DNA from: Azospirillum sp.
Lineage (GTDB): Bacteria; Pseudomonadota; Alphaproteobacteria; Azospirillales; Azospirillaceae
Assembly: GCA_016124535.1 (NCBI GenBank)
Contig: WGNK01000044.1
Span: 1-64,000, forward strand
Direction of reading: 5' to 3'
DNA: 64,000 bases
A model generated the notes under the pieces. It had not been told where the DNA came from. It saw nothing but the letters and a program-made list of their open reading frames with translations, and did not search any database. Within the stretch, counting starts at the first letter, position 1, and the number at the start of each line of letters is the position of its first letter. The position numbers and the translations under genes are program-made. Shown here one piece after another: positions 8,926 through 17,601 of this stretch.

Positions 8926-9270
8926 TTAAGGGCGAGGGGGACCTTGCGGGCGAGCTGGATTGCGCATGTAGCGGAAGGCGATGTCCAGTCCGGCGGCGGC
9001 GAGGCCGGTGGGCAGGACGATGGTGAACAGGTCCTTGGAGGTGTGGCGGACCACGCCGCCGGTATGGTCGTCGAGGATGAACCAGATCAGATAGGGTGCG
9101 AAGCTCACGACCGAAAGAATGATCAGGTCATGAGTCCAGTAATTCAAATAGTATCGCAACAGAAGCAGCGCCACCGCCACAAATACCACCGAAATCACAT
9201 ATTTCGACATGTCGTCGAACACGGTGCCGGCGTAGACCAGGATCACCAGCCAAAGTGCCGTGAATACCAT
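8926..9270 (-). CDS. Small hypothetical integral membrane protein
   Basis: 114 residues, mostly hydrophobic, with three or four likely membrane segments (VFTALWLVILVYAG; YVISVVFVAVALLLLRYY; LIILSVVSFAPYLIWFIL; LFTIVLPTGLAAAGL). The start is the ATG at 9270, preceded by a GGAG at suitable distance; an open frame continues upstream but has no protein-like composition. It sits alone between the metal kinase and the decayed sulfate-transport genes. I do not recognise a family. Confidence 0.6.
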   Translation of the reverse strand: MVFTALWLVILVYAGTVFDDMSKYVISVVFVAVALLLLRYYLNYWTHDLIILSVVSFAPYLIWFILDDHTGGVVRHTSKDLFTIVLPTGLAAAGLDIAFRYMRNPARPQGPPRP

Positions 9271-9439
9271 TAACGCGACTCCGCGCAGGCTGAGGTGCGG
9301 AGCGCCGGGGACGCCCCACTCGGATCGCCTCGCCGCGCTCGGGCACGGCGACGAAACGGCTGACCGGCGAGGCGAGCGCGTGCCGGCCGGAACAGGATAG
9401 CTGGGAACATGGTCGTCCTCGCAATGCGAGGGGGAGCTT

Positions 9440-9657
9440 GACCACGGGACCGCCGGCTTGTCCAGAGCCGGGGGCCGCGCAGGGCTGGATTCGCCACAGC
9501 GGCCGCGCCTGCCCGAGGTCGCCGCCCAATTCCAGGATCGTTCTGCCGCGCTGCGGCTGTTCACGATCGATCCGCACCTGGGCGGCTGGCCGTCGACGCA
9601 GCGGAAATTTTCGCCGATGGTGCCATCTTCGACCAGATCTACCAGCCAGTGCGGTGA
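9440..9657 (+). pseudogene. C-terminal remnant of sulfate-binding protein (CysP/Sbp)
   Basis: One frame reads LPEVAAQFQDRSAALRLFTI followed by DPHLGGWPSTQ, and after a one-frame shift near 9610 reads FADGAIFDQIYQPVR then TGA. Together this is the typical tail of periplasmic sulfate/thiosulfate-binding proteins (P-x-x-x-x-F...LFTID..FGGW...FADGG.FDQI). Nothing resembling the N-terminal two thirds is present upstream, so it is a 5'-deleted, frameshifted fragment. The stop lies 3 bases before the cysT-like ATG, as in intact cysP-cysT operons. Confidence 0.7.
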
Positions 9658-9660
9658 ACC

Positions 9661-10012
9661 ATGAGCGGAGTCTCGAAGGCACAGCCGGCGGGTCCGGCCC
9701 GCGCGGCGCGGCCGGGAAGGCTGCGGCGGCGCGACAGCGTGGTCCCCGGCTTCGGGGCGACGCTCCGATTCTCGCTGGCCTATCTCTCCTTGCTGGTGCT
9801 GTTCCCTCTGGCGGCGCTCGCGTTGCGCGCGAGCGGACTGGGCTGGTCCGGTTTCTGGGCGGACGTGACGACGCCCGCGGGTGCTGTCGGCGTTCCGGCT
9901 CAGCTTCGGCGCCGCGGCGCTGGCCGCCGCGATCAATGCCGTGTTCGGCCTGGCCATCGCCTGGGTGCTGGTGCGCTACCGCTTGCCGTTCCGCCGGCTG
10001 ATCGATGCCCTG
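9661..10012 (+). pseudogene. N-terminal remnant of sulfate ABC permease CysT
   Basis: From ATG 9661 the frame reads a basic leader, then VVPGFGATLRFSLAYLSLLV and a Leu/Ala-rich membrane helix ending GLGWSGFWADVTTP. After a frameshift near 9888 it continues FRLSFGAAALAAAINAVFGL and AWVLVRYRLPFRRLIDAL. This is the characteristic N-terminus and second helix of CysT/CysU permeases. The expected next residues are absent; instead the frame runs directly into a CysA-like tail. The fragment therefore marks one side of a large internal deletion. Confidence 0.75.
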
Positions 10013-10162
10013 ATCGGCCCCACCGCGCGCCTCGACCTCGAACTCGCCGGCCAGCCGCTGGAAGCGGTGATCGAGCCCGAGCGTCTGAGCAGCCTGCGGC
10101 TCGCGGTCGGCGACACCTGCGCGCTGCACCTCAACCGGCCGCGCATCTTCCCGGCAGCCTGA
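10013..10162 (+). pseudogene. C-terminal TOBE remnant of sulfate ABC ATPase CysA
   Basis: In the same frame as the second half of the CysT remnant, the sequence GPTARLDLELAGQPLEAVIE, followed by LRLAVGDTCALHLNRPRIFP, resembles the C-terminal regulatory/TOBE segment of CysA-type ATPases, with a natural TGA at 10160. No Walker A, signature or Walker B motif lies nearby. The junction with the cysT head near 10013 implies loss of the rest of cysT, all of cysW and most of cysA in one event. Confidence 0.6.
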
Positions 10163-10303
10163 TTTTTAGGCATTTCTGCGCCCGACTTCTGGCCATCGCG
10201 TTGCTCGATTGTCTGAACCTGCGGTCTGGCCGACCGCCGGGGCAAAAAATCGGGCTGGGGCCGGAAGCGGGGGCGGTGCCGTTGGACGGCACCGATGCCG
10301 GCG

Positions 10304-11211
10304 TCACCCCCGTCGGAGCCATTCCTCGGCCTGGGCGGCGGCCATCGGGCGGGCAATGTGATAGCCCTGAACGAGATCGCAGCCGAGTTCGCGCAAGACC
10401 GCCAGGGTCGCGGCGGTTTCGATCCCTTCGGCGCAAGCGACCAGCCCGAGATTATGCGCCAGGTCGATCGCGGTCTTCACGATCATGCGCGACCGCGGCC
10501 TTCCGGCAGCGCTCGACCAGGCGGTCGGTGAAATCGGCGGCGTGCAGGTTTACCGCCGAGACGTTGATCGCCAGCGAGGTCGACAGCCCCAGCGCCCGCC
10601 ATTCTTGCAGCCGTTCGAGTGCTTCGCCGATCACCAGGTCGGTGAGGTCGTCCATCAGCGGCAGGCTTTCGGCGAGCGGCAGAAACTCCGCCGGCGCCAC
10701 GACGCCGCGCCGCGGATGATGCCAGCGCAGCAGCGCTTCGAATCCGGCGGTCGGACAGCGGCCGGACGCCTGAACCGGCTGGTTGAGCGCGACCTTGGGC
10801 TGATACACCAGGTGGAACGCGCGTTTGGCGATCGCCGCCCTTGATCTGTTCGAAGATGGCCCGCAGGTCGCTGGCGTGCGCCGGTTTCTGGATCATCGCC
10901 GCGATGTCGCGGCCACTACAAATGCCGAGGTGGCGCGCCGATTCGATGATCCTCTGATCGACCCCGTTCATCACCACGACCCGCGCGCGGCAGCCGCGGT
11001 CGGCGAGATAGCGCAGCAGTTCGATGCCGTCGCAGTCCGGCATCTGGAGATCGAGGACGATATGCGACGGCCGCCAATCTTCCAGACGGCGGCGGAACTC
11101 GACGGCCAGTGAAACCGTCTTCACGTCATAGCCGCACAGCTTCGCCACCGACGCGACATACTTGCCGACCTCGGCATCGTCGTCGACCACCAGGAGACGG
11201 CTGGCGGTCAT
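10304..11211 (-). pseudogene. REC-EAL response regulator, frameshifted and internally deleted
   Basis: Start ATG 11211 opens a good receiver domain (LLVVDDDAEVGKYV ... IVLDLQMPDCDGIELL ... MIQKPAHASDL). Near 10845 the frame shifts; the continuation AAIAKRAFHLVYQPKV leads into an EAL domain with FEALLRWHHPRRG and INVSAVNLHAADFTDRLVE. Near 10490 the sequence jumps frame again directly to MIVKTAIDLAHNLGL ... CAEGIETAATL ... LVQGYHIARP and a stop. The segment that should carry the DDFGTG and K-x-D motifs is missing, so c-di-GMP phosphodiesterase activity would be lost even without the frameshifts. Intact relatives are single-chain REC-EAL proteins of about 400 residues. Confidence 0.8.
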
Positions 11212-11478
11212 GGCACTGTCCTTTGAAAATCAGCAGTCCCAGGCAAGTTTCGCGCCAGGCCGGCCTGACAATCGGGCGGGCCAGGACACCGAAGCCCGGC
11301 GGTTCCGCCGTTCCGGCTTCTTTGACCGCCGCCTGAAATCGGTGGACAGCTTTGCCAGGCCGTGCTTGGCGGCGAAGCGGCAGACCACGACCAGGAAACT
11401 GCGGTCATTTCGGGATGGGTTCAAGCGGGAGGTGCTCACCCAGCTGAAAAGCCCGTGGGCGGCCGCCGCCGCCGGCTG
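11212..11478. other. Intergenic stretch without a recognisable gene
   Basis: 267 bases between the REC-EAL pseudogene start and the end of the unknown msrA-linked gene. Short open frames exist on both strands but none has a ribosome-binding site or a protein-like composition that I recognise. Given the decay on one side it may hold further remnants. Confidence 0.4.
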
Positions 11479-12465
11479 CTACCCCTGGCCGCGCAGGCTG
11501 AGATAGAGCTGGGGGTTCTGGCGGGCGAGGTCCTGGCAAAGCCGGATCAGATCATTCTTGGTCCGCCGCCACCGGGTCACCGCCGCCTCGGCCAAGCCGA
11601 GAACCTGGGCCTGGTCGCCGGTCATCACCCGCCCCGACGCCATTTCGAAGCCGAATTGGCTCTTCATCGCCGCGGCGATCGCCTGACACCGCTCGATCTC
11701 GGCGAACATCGCGGCCATTCGCCCGGCCGGTTCGTCCTGGTGCCGGTCGATCCAGGCACGGGCAAAACGCTTGGCGGCAAGCCAGGCGCGTTGCCAGTCG
11801 TCCTCGTGACGGCGTTTGCGCTCGGCGGCCACCCGGTCGGCAAAGCCGTCATCACCGCCGCCCTGGCGACGCAGGGCATCGAGCGGCCATTCGGCCGCCA
11901 GCGCGTCCTCGACCAACAGGCCATGGCCGATCACCATCGCCTTGCGCACCGACTGGCGGGTGTCGCCAATGCCGACCAGCAGACCATCGTGGATCGGTAG
12001 CCGGGCGCCGCCGCGGGTCACGAAGAACGCGGGCAACACCTCGCAGAGGAATAACCGGCCGCCTTCGGCGCTCAGATTGGCGCGGGTGCCGGCGAACATC
12101 ACCGCCAGTATCCCCCGGTCGGCCAGCCGCGGATCGGGCCACGGCATCGCCTTGGCGGTCGAGCGCATCGCGCTTGCCATCTCGTCGTCAACGAAGGCGT
12201 CGCGCCCGACCTTGGTCCGGGTGTTGAATCCGATGGTGCCGTATTCGCTACGGGCGGCGCGGTGGATCTTCACCGCCAAATCGGCGAGGAAGCTGCCACC
12301 GAGTCCGCCGGCGTCGCCGGTGTCGATCTGCAGGAAGGCGCCGAAACTGCGCTCGGCACCGACCGCGGCTGCGGCCTTGCGTTGGGCGAACTCTTTACGG
12401 ACGGAATTGGTGTGGAGCATGGTGCGGTCCGCAGGGGGCGGCAGCCGGGCTGCCGCTGCCATCAT
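11479..12465 (-). CDS. Hypothetical protein, translationally coupled to msrA
   Basis: About 328 residues and soluble-looking, with no clear signal peptide or membrane segment. Landmarks: FGAFLQIDTGDAGGLGGSFL near residue 40, GTIGFNTRTKVGRD, RGILAVMFAGTRANLSAEGG, LPIHDGLLVGIGDTRQ and an Arg/Lys-rich C-terminal third. The ATGATG at 12465 overlaps the TGA of msrA by the ATGA arrangement, which supports this start over the upstream frame extension; MLHTNSVRKEF at 12420 is the alternative. Co-translation with a methionine sulfoxide reductase hints at an oxidative-stress or housekeeping role, but I do not recognise the family. Confidence 0.6.
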   Translation of the reverse strand: MMAAAARLPPPADRTMLHTNSVRKEFAQRKAAAAVGAERSFGAFLQIDTGDAGGLGGSFLADLAVKIHRAARSEYGTIGFNTRTKVGRDAFVDDEMASAMRSTAKAMPWPDPRLADRGILAVMFAGTRANLSAEGGRLFLCEVLPAFFVTRGGARLPIHDGLLVGIGDTRQSVRKAMVIGHGLLVEDALAAEWPLDALRRQGGGDDGFADRVAAERKRRHEDDWQRAWLAAKRFARAWIDRHQDEPAGRMAAMFAEIERCQAIAAAMKSQFGFEMASGRVMTGDQAQVLGLAEAAVTRWRRTKNDLIRLCQDLARQNPQLYLSLRGQG

Positions 12466-13124
12466 GCCTCCACGGGTTCGGCAATGCCAGTCGGGCAGCT
12501 CACGCCGGTGCCGCCCAGGCCGCAATAGCCGCCGGGATTCTTGGCCAGGTATTGCTGGTGATAGCCCTCGGCATAATAAAAGGGCGGTGCCTCGCTGATT
12601 TCCGTGGTGATCGGGCGATAGCCGCGTTTGTCCAATGCCGCGGCGTAGCGATCGCGGCTGCGCTCGGCTGCGCGGCGCTGGGTCTCGCCGAAGGTGTAGA
12701 GCGCCGAACGGTATTGGGTCCCGATATCGTTGCCCTGGCGCATGCCCTGGGTCGGATCATGGCTCTCCCAGAACACGGTGAGCAGCGTCTCGTAATCGAC
12801 CACGGCGGGATCGAACACCACCAGCACCGCTTCGGTATGGCCGGTGCGGCCGGTGCACACCTCTTCGTAGCTCGGGTTGGGGGTGGCGCCGCCGGCATAG
12901 CCGACCGCCGTGGTATAGACCCCCGGCTGCTGCCAGAACTTGCGCTCAGCGCCCCAGAAGCAGCCGAGCCCGAAGATCGCCGTCGCCATTCCGGCCGGGA
13001 ACGGCGGCACCAGCGGGTGGCCGTTGACGAAATGACTGGCCGGCACCGCCATCGGCTCCGGGCGTCCGGGCAAAGCCTGTTGGGGGGTGGGCAAGGTCAC
13101 GGCCTTTCTTGTGGGGAGCCACAT
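12462..13124 (-). CDS. msrA: Peptide methionine-S-sulfoxide reductase
   Basis: Reduces the S epimer of methionine sulfoxide in proteins. About 220 residues with the catalytic motif GCFWGAERKFW, followed by TAVGYAGG, YEEVCTGRTGHTEAVLV, FWESHDPTQGMRQGNDIGTQYRS and the C-terminal AKNPGGYCGLGGTGVSCP, whose Cys residues would act in recycling. The start at ATG 13124 (MWLPTRKAV) fits the E. coli-like form with a roughly 45-residue N-terminal extension; an ATG 15 codons upstream is possible. It overlaps the following unknown gene by four bases. Confidence 0.92.
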   Translation of the reverse strand: MWLPTRKAVTLPTPQQALPGRPEPMAVPASHFVNGHPLVPPFPAGMATAIFGLGCFWGAERKFWQQPGVYTTAVGYAGGATPNPSYEEVCTGRTGHTEAVLVVFDPAVVDYETLLTVFWESHDPTQGMRQGNDIGTQYRSALYTFGETQRRAAERSRDRYAAALDKRGYRPITTEISEAPPFYYAEGYHQQYLAKNPGGYCGLGGTGVSCPTGIAEPVEA

Positions 13125-13292
13125 TTCGACATCCTTTCGCGACGGGGCGGGCCCCGGCATGTCCGCCAAGCAGGCCGCGCTGACCGTATTAGGTAAGGTC
13201 GGCCCGCGAAAAATCCCCTAACATATTGGATCACAACTCGGCGAGCCGCCGGTGACCCTGAACAGGATGCCTAACAGGAGGGTAGTGGAACC

Positions 13293-13700
13293 ATGGACGC
13301 CTCGTTTGCCGAGAAATTCGGATCGCTGATCGCGCGGGCGCTGCTGGCGGCGATCTTCATTCAGTCGGGTCTGGGCAAGATCGTCGGATTTTCCGGCGCC
13401 GCCGCCTATATGGCCGGCCACGGCATGCCGGTCGCCGAACTGTTCCTGGTCGGTGCGATCGCGGTCGAGCTGGGCGGCGGCTTGGCGCTGCTGCTCGGCT
13501 GGCAGGCGCGCTGGGCGGCTCTGGCCCTGTTCTTGTTCATCATCCCGACCACCCTGATCTTCCACGCCTACTGGGCGGTGCCGGAAGCCCAGGCCCGCAA
13601 TCAGGAAATTCACTTCATGAAGAACCTCGCGATCATGGGCGGCATGCTGATGGTCTGGGTCTTCGGGCCAGGCCCCTTGCGGATCGGCGGCGGACGATAG
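13293..13700 (+). CDS. DoxX-family membrane protein
   Basis: 135 residues with four membrane segments (ARALLAAIFIQSGLGKI; FLVGAIAVELGGGLALLLGW; WAALALFLFIIPTTLIFHAY; NLAIMGGMLMVWVFG). Family marks are IFIQSGLGKI, VELGGGLALLLG and HFMKNLAIMGGML. DoxX/YphA-type proteins are linked to redox or thiol homeostasis, but the role of this member is not known. AGGAGG lies 14 bases before the ATG. It converges on the molybdoenzyme operon with only four bases between the stops. Confidence 0.85.
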   Translation: MDASFAEKFGSLIARALLAAIFIQSGLGKIVGFSGAAAYMAGHGMPVAELFLVGAIAVELGGGLALLLGWQARWAALALFLFIIPTTLIFHAYWAVPEAQARNQEIHFMKNLAIMGGMLMVWVFGPGPLRIGGGR

Positions 13701-13704
13701 CGGC

Positions 13705-15909
13705 TCACCGCCGGGTCAGATCGTGGTCGCTGATCGGCAGGCTGCGCAAGCGGCGGCCGGTCGCGGCAAAGATCGCATTGGTCACCGCCGGAGCGATCGG
13801 CGGGGTCCCGGCTTCGCCGACCCCGCCGACCGGGCCGGCGCTATCGAGAATTTTCACGACGATTTCAGGCATCCCGGCCATGGTCAGCAGCGGGAATCCA
13901 TCGAAATTGGCGGTGGTCACCCGGCCGCCCGCAATCCCGATCTTCTGAACCAGCGCCGCGTTGAGCCCGAACACGATGGCGCCGCGCAATTGGGCATCGA
14001 CGGTGTCGGGGTTGACCACCGGGCCGCAATCGATCACTGCGAAGACCCGATCGACCCTGAGCCGGCCGTCGTCGAACACGGTGACTTCGGCGGCTTCGCC
14101 GACCAGGCTGCCGAAGGCGGCGTGGAACGCCATGCCGCGCCCGCGGCGAGCGCCCGCGACCGGGTCGAGCGGTTTGCCCCAGCCGGACAGCGCGGCAAGC
14201 TGGTTGATCACCCCGATCGCCCGGTCCTCCCTGGCGACCAGATCGCGGTGCAGACGCAACGGATCCTCGCCCAGCGCCGCCGCGACCTCGTCGATCATGC
14301 TCTCGACCGCAAAGGCGTTGATCCCGTGGCCGACCGAACGCCAGAAGCCGACCGGCACGCCAAGCTCTTGCCGGACATACTCGACCCGCAGCGCCGGCAC
14401 CGCATAGGGTTGGTCGGCGATACCCTCCACCGCCGACTGGTCGATGCCGTCCTTGAAGGCGTTGGGGAACAGCCGGGCCATGATCGAAGGCGACACGACG
14501 CGGTGGCGCCAGCCGGTCAGCCGGCCCCCGCGCTCGAGCGCGACCTGGACCCGGGCCATCGCGGCGGGGCGATAGACGTCGTGTTGCATGTCCTCTTCCC
14601 GACTCCAGATCAGCTGGACCGGGCGCCCGACCTGCTTTGCGAGCAGCGCCGCCTGAATGCCGAAATCGATCTCGAACCGGCGCCCGAAGCTGCCGCCGAG
14701 GAAGGGGGTGTTGACCTTGATCTGCTCGGGCTTCAGGGCGAGAAACTCCGGCAGGACGCGGGCATAGAGCCCCTGTCCCTGGGTCGGCGCCCACACTTCG
14801 CAGCCGTCAGGCGTTACCCTGGCGGTGCAGTTCATCGGCTCCATCGCGGCATGGGCAAGAAACGGCACCCGGTATTCCGCCTCGATCACCCGCGCCGCGG
14901 TCTTGATCGCGCCGTCGACATCGCCGCGGTCGGCGGCAATCGTTGCCGGCCGGGTGAGGCCGTCCTGCAGCGCCTTCACGATCGCAGCATCGTCGTTGCC
15001 GGCGGCCGGCCCCGGCGTCCAGGACGTCGCGACCTTGTGAGCGAGCGTCGACTGGGCGCACCACCAGGTCTGAGCGACCACCGCGACGGCATCCTTGAAC
15101 GGAACCACCGCGATCACCCCGGGTTCGCGGCGCGCGGCGGCATCGTCGACCCCGGCCAGGGTGCCGCCGAAGACCGGGCATTGCCGAATCGCGGCGTAGA
15201 GCATGCCCGGCAGGCGCACGTCGATCCCGAACACGGCGCTGCCGTCGGTTTTGGCCGGAATATCGAGCCGGGGAATCGGCCTGCCGATCACCCGCCACGC
15301 CTTGCGTTCCCTCAGCGCCACCTCGCCGGGCACCGCCATGCGTGCCGCTGCCGGAGCGAGCGCCCCATAGCTCGCACGGCGAAAGCTGGCGGCATGGCTG
15401 ACGAAGCCCTCTCCGGCGACACAGTCCTCAGCACGGACCCGCCAGGCTTGCGCCGCCGCGGCAACCAGCATCATCCGGGCCGCGGCACCGGCCCGGCGCA
15501 GCGGCAGGAAGGCGGCGCGAATGCTGGTGCTGCCGCCGGTCGCCATGCCGCCGAACATCGGATTGACGTAATCCGGACCGAGCGGCGCCATTTCCGCCCG
15601 CACCAGCGACCAGTCACAGTCAAGCTCCTCCGCGACCAACATCGGCAACGCGGTGAACACGCCCTGACCCATTTCGGAATTGGCGACCGCGATCACGATC
15701 TCTGCCGGCGAGATACTGAGCCAGGCATTGACCGGGACCAGAGGCGGTTTGCGCACCGCCGCCCCGGCCAAGGTTGCAGCACAGACATGGCAGCCCAGCA
15801 CCAGACTCCCGGTTGACGCCGCGGATACTTTGAGGAATGCCCTGCGGGTCAGGTTGATAATCTGGTTAGCAGGAATGCGGGCAAAGGGGGGCGTATTGTG
15901 GTCAATCAT
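13705..15909 (-). CDS. Molybdopterin-dependent aldehyde/isoquinoline oxidoreductase large subunit (IorB-like)
   Basis: 734 residues of the xanthine-oxidase superfamily, binding the molybdenum cytosine-dinucleotide cofactor. The N-terminus has a Tat-type signal (NLTRRAFLKVSAASTG), so the enzyme is probably exported folded with its Fe-S partner. Mid-protein motifs (GFWRSVGHGINAFAVESMID) and the C-terminal GVGEAGTPPIAPAVTNAIF contain the expected active-site Glu. It overlaps the small subunit by ATGA. The usual substrates of this group are N-heterocycles and aldehydes; no cytochrome c electron acceptor gene is adjacent, so the electron route is open. Confidence 0.88.
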   Translation of the reverse strand: MIDHNTPPFARIPANQIINLTRRAFLKVSAASTGSLVLGCHVCAATLAGAAVRKPPLVPVNAWLSISPAEIVIAVANSEMGQGVFTALPMLVAEELDCDWSLVRAEMAPLGPDYVNPMFGGMATGGSTSIRAAFLPLRRAGAAARMMLVAAAAQAWRVRAEDCVAGEGFVSHAASFRRASYGALAPAAARMAVPGEVALRERKAWRVIGRPIPRLDIPAKTDGSAVFGIDVRLPGMLYAAIRQCPVFGGTLAGVDDAAARREPGVIAVVPFKDAVAVVAQTWWCAQSTLAHKVATSWTPGPAAGNDDAAIVKALQDGLTRPATIAADRGDVDGAIKTAARVIEAEYRVPFLAHAAMEPMNCTARVTPDGCEVWAPTQGQGLYARVLPEFLALKPEQIKVNTPFLGGSFGRRFEIDFGIQAALLAKQVGRPVQLIWSREEDMQHDVYRPAAMARVQVALERGGRLTGWRHRVVSPSIMARLFPNAFKDGIDQSAVEGIADQPYAVPALRVEYVRQELGVPVGFWRSVGHGINAFAVESMIDEVAAALGEDPLRLHRDLVAREDRAIGVINQLAALSGWGKPLDPVAGARRGRGMAFHAAFGSLVGEAAEVTVFDDGRLRVDRVFAVIDCGPVVNPDTVDAQLRGAIVFGLNAALVQKIGIAGGRVTTANFDGFPLLTMAGMPEIVVKILDSAGPVGGVGEAGTPPIAPAVTNAIFAATGRRLRSLPISDHDLTRR

Positions 15910-16352
15910 GACCCCGCCGCGCGATAAATGGCCTTACGCACGCGGTCATAGGTGCCGCAGCGGCATAAATTACTCATAGCGGTATCGATTTCCGAGGCGC
16001 TTGGATTCGAATGATCGGTCAGCAATCCCACCGCAGCCATGATCATTCCGGATTGGCAATATCCGCATTGCGGTACTTGCTCGGCGATCCATGCCGCCTT
16101 TACGCGATCGGCTGTGGCGCCGGATAAGCCTTCGATTGTGGTAATGGCCTGGTCTCCGACCGTCTCGATCGGAACGGAACAGGATCGGACCGGGCGACCC
16201 TCGACATGGACCGTGCAGGCGCCGCACAGCCCCGCGCCGCAGCCGTATTTGGTGCCGGTCAGATCGAGCAGGTCGCGCAGCACCCACAGCAGGGGGGTAT
16301 CGCCTGCAGCTTCGACCTTAACAGATCTGCCGTTCACCTGAAGCGTCAACAT
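15906..16352 (-). CDS. [2Fe-2S] small subunit of IorAB-like molybdenum hydroxylase
   Basis: 148 residues carrying two iron-sulfur clusters: plant-ferredoxin type Cys in GTKYGCGAGLCGACTVHV and CSV, then the helical C-x2-C / C-x-C cluster in QCGYCQSGMIMAA and NLCRCGTYDRV. This is the electron-transfer subunit for the large subunit encoded next. It has no signal of its own, consistent with hitchhiker Tat export with the partner. First gene of a two-gene operon, divergent from the phosphate-binding-like gene. Confidence 0.9.
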   Translation of the reverse strand: MLTLQVNGRSVKVEAAGDTPLLWVLRDLLDLTGTKYGCGAGLCGACTVHVEGRPVRSCSVPIETVGDQAITTIEGLSGATADRVKAAWIAEQVPQCGYCQSGMIMAAVGLLTDHSNPSASEIDTAMSNLCRCGTYDRVRKAIYRAAGS

Positions 16353-16698
16353 GGCAGCAGCGTTAGCATGTCGCTATTTCCCTCGCTTTCAGGAATTCTA
16401 GTTCATTTCCCGGCCGGTTCCCACCGCCCTTGCCCCCGACGAGGACATAGGCCGCGGTAACCGGCGACGCAAGTGAGGCCCAAAGGGACGGATGGCGATG
16501 TTCGGCTCCCCGCCGGAATCCAGGATCGGCCCTGGCATCGGTGGCGGGATCGCTGATGGACAAACTATTCAGTCAGACGCGCTGGCCGTCGGACCGGCCA
16601 GCACTAGATTGGTTAAAAAATTAATGATTAATTTTGCTGTCAATGACCACACGTTCGAACCATCCACCCGCTGCTAAAGCCATCACCGCAGTCCGGTT
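16353..16698. other. Divergent intergenic region, iorA-like / binding-protein gene
   Basis: 346 bases between two divergent operons. It has a GC-rich part next to the molybdoenzyme gene and an AT-rich part (about 16600-16640) nearer the binding-protein gene. No convincing coding frame is seen. The two inverted repeats are listed separately. Confidence 0.5.
16581..16635. promoter_or_regulatory. Hairpin and AT-rich perfect palindrome in divergent promoter
   Basis: GCTGGCCG and its complement CGGCCAGC flank six bases at 16581-16602. Fifteen bases on, AAAATTAATGATTAATTTT at 16617-16635 is a perfect 9+1+9 palindrome, the most AT-rich spot in several kilobases. Its position about 65-80 bases before the binding-protein start suggests an operator or UP-like promoter element. 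The binding factor is unknown. Confidence 0.4.
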
Positions 16699-17601
16699 AT
16701 GGCGAGCACCGAAAGGCTTCGGGCCATGACTTGTACCCGCCATTCTTCTTGGTTTTGGCCCCGTTCCGGCTGGTCTTGGCCGTTGTCGTTGGTGTTGATC
16801 GCGCTGACGACGACACTATCCGGGGGCGCCCTTGCCCAGACGATCACTGTTGGTGGCAGCGGCGTCGGGGTCGGTATCTTCACGCTGCTGGGCGCGGCCT
16901 ACCAGGAGCGCCGGCCGGGGATAAGGATCAAGGTGCTGCAGAGCCTGGGCAGCGCCGGCGGCATCAAGGCCGCCCGCGCCGGGGCGATCGATCTCGGTTT
17001 CAGCGCCCGGCCTTTGAACTCGGACGAGCAAGCTGGTGCACTCTGGTTTCCGATCGCCGATACTGCCATGGTGTTCGTGACCTCGAAGCTCGATCACGGG
17101 CTCGACATGACCACGGCAAAATTGCTCGAAATCTACAGCAAGCATGTTTCAACCTGGCCCGATGGCCGGGAAATTCGGGCCATCCTCCGCCCGGCTCACG
17201 ATTCCACCACGGTCATGTTGCGCACGATCGCGCCGGAGGTCGCCGCGGCGGTCGATGCGATCTACCAGGAGCACGGTCTGGCGATGGCGGCAACCGACCA
17301 GGAGGCACTTGATCTCGCCGAACATTTGCCCGGCTCTCTGACGCTCAACAGCCTGCTGGCGGTCCGCGCCGAGCGGCGCAAATTGGCCGTGTTGCCGCTC
17401 AACGGCGTCGCCGCGACGCCAGAAACCATCACCTCCGGGCGCTATCCCCTGCGATTTACCCTTTTTGCGATACTCAAGCCCTCGCCGCGCCCGGAAGTGA
17501 GCGATTTCGCCGATTTCGTCCAGTCGCCTGCCGGTGAGAAGATGCTCCGCGAGAATGGCGCCGTTGCCGCTCGAACGACGACGCGGAATCAGATACCGTG
17601 A
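16699..17601 (+). CDS. PstS-like periplasmic substrate-binding protein
   Basis: 300 residues (or 291 from the ATG at 16726). The signal peptide includes LVLIALTTTLSGGALAQ, then TITVGGSGVGVGIFTLLGAAY and LGSAGGIKAARAGAIDLGFS, which resemble the phosphate/molybdate-binding PstS/ModA-like fold. There are no permease or ATPase genes nearby. Instead its TGA overlaps the GTG start of a hybrid histidine kinase (GTGA), so the likely role is as a ligand-binding partner for that kinase's periplasmic domain, as TorT is for TorS or LuxP for LuxQ. The ligand is unknown. Confidence 0.75.
   Translation: MASTERLRAMTCTRHSSWFWPRSGWSWPLSLVLIALTTTLSGGALAQTITVGGSGVGVGIFTLLGAAYQERRPGIRIKVLQSLGSAGGIKAARAGAIDLGFSARPLNSDEQAGALWFPIADTAMVFVTSKLDHGLDMTTAKLLEIYSKHVSTWPDGREIRAILRPAHDSTTVMLRTIAPEVAAAVDAIYQEHGLAMAATDQEALDLAEHLPGSLTLNSLLAVRAERRKLAVLPLNGVAATPETITSGRYPLRFTLFAILKPSPRPEVSDFADFVQSPAGEKMLRENGAVAARTTTRNQIP

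Noticed and set aside
13723..15816. Plus-strand frame of nearly 700 codons antisense to the molybdoenzyme gene
   Set aside because: It is antisense to a gene with clear family motifs and has low-complexity Arg/His/Gln composition.
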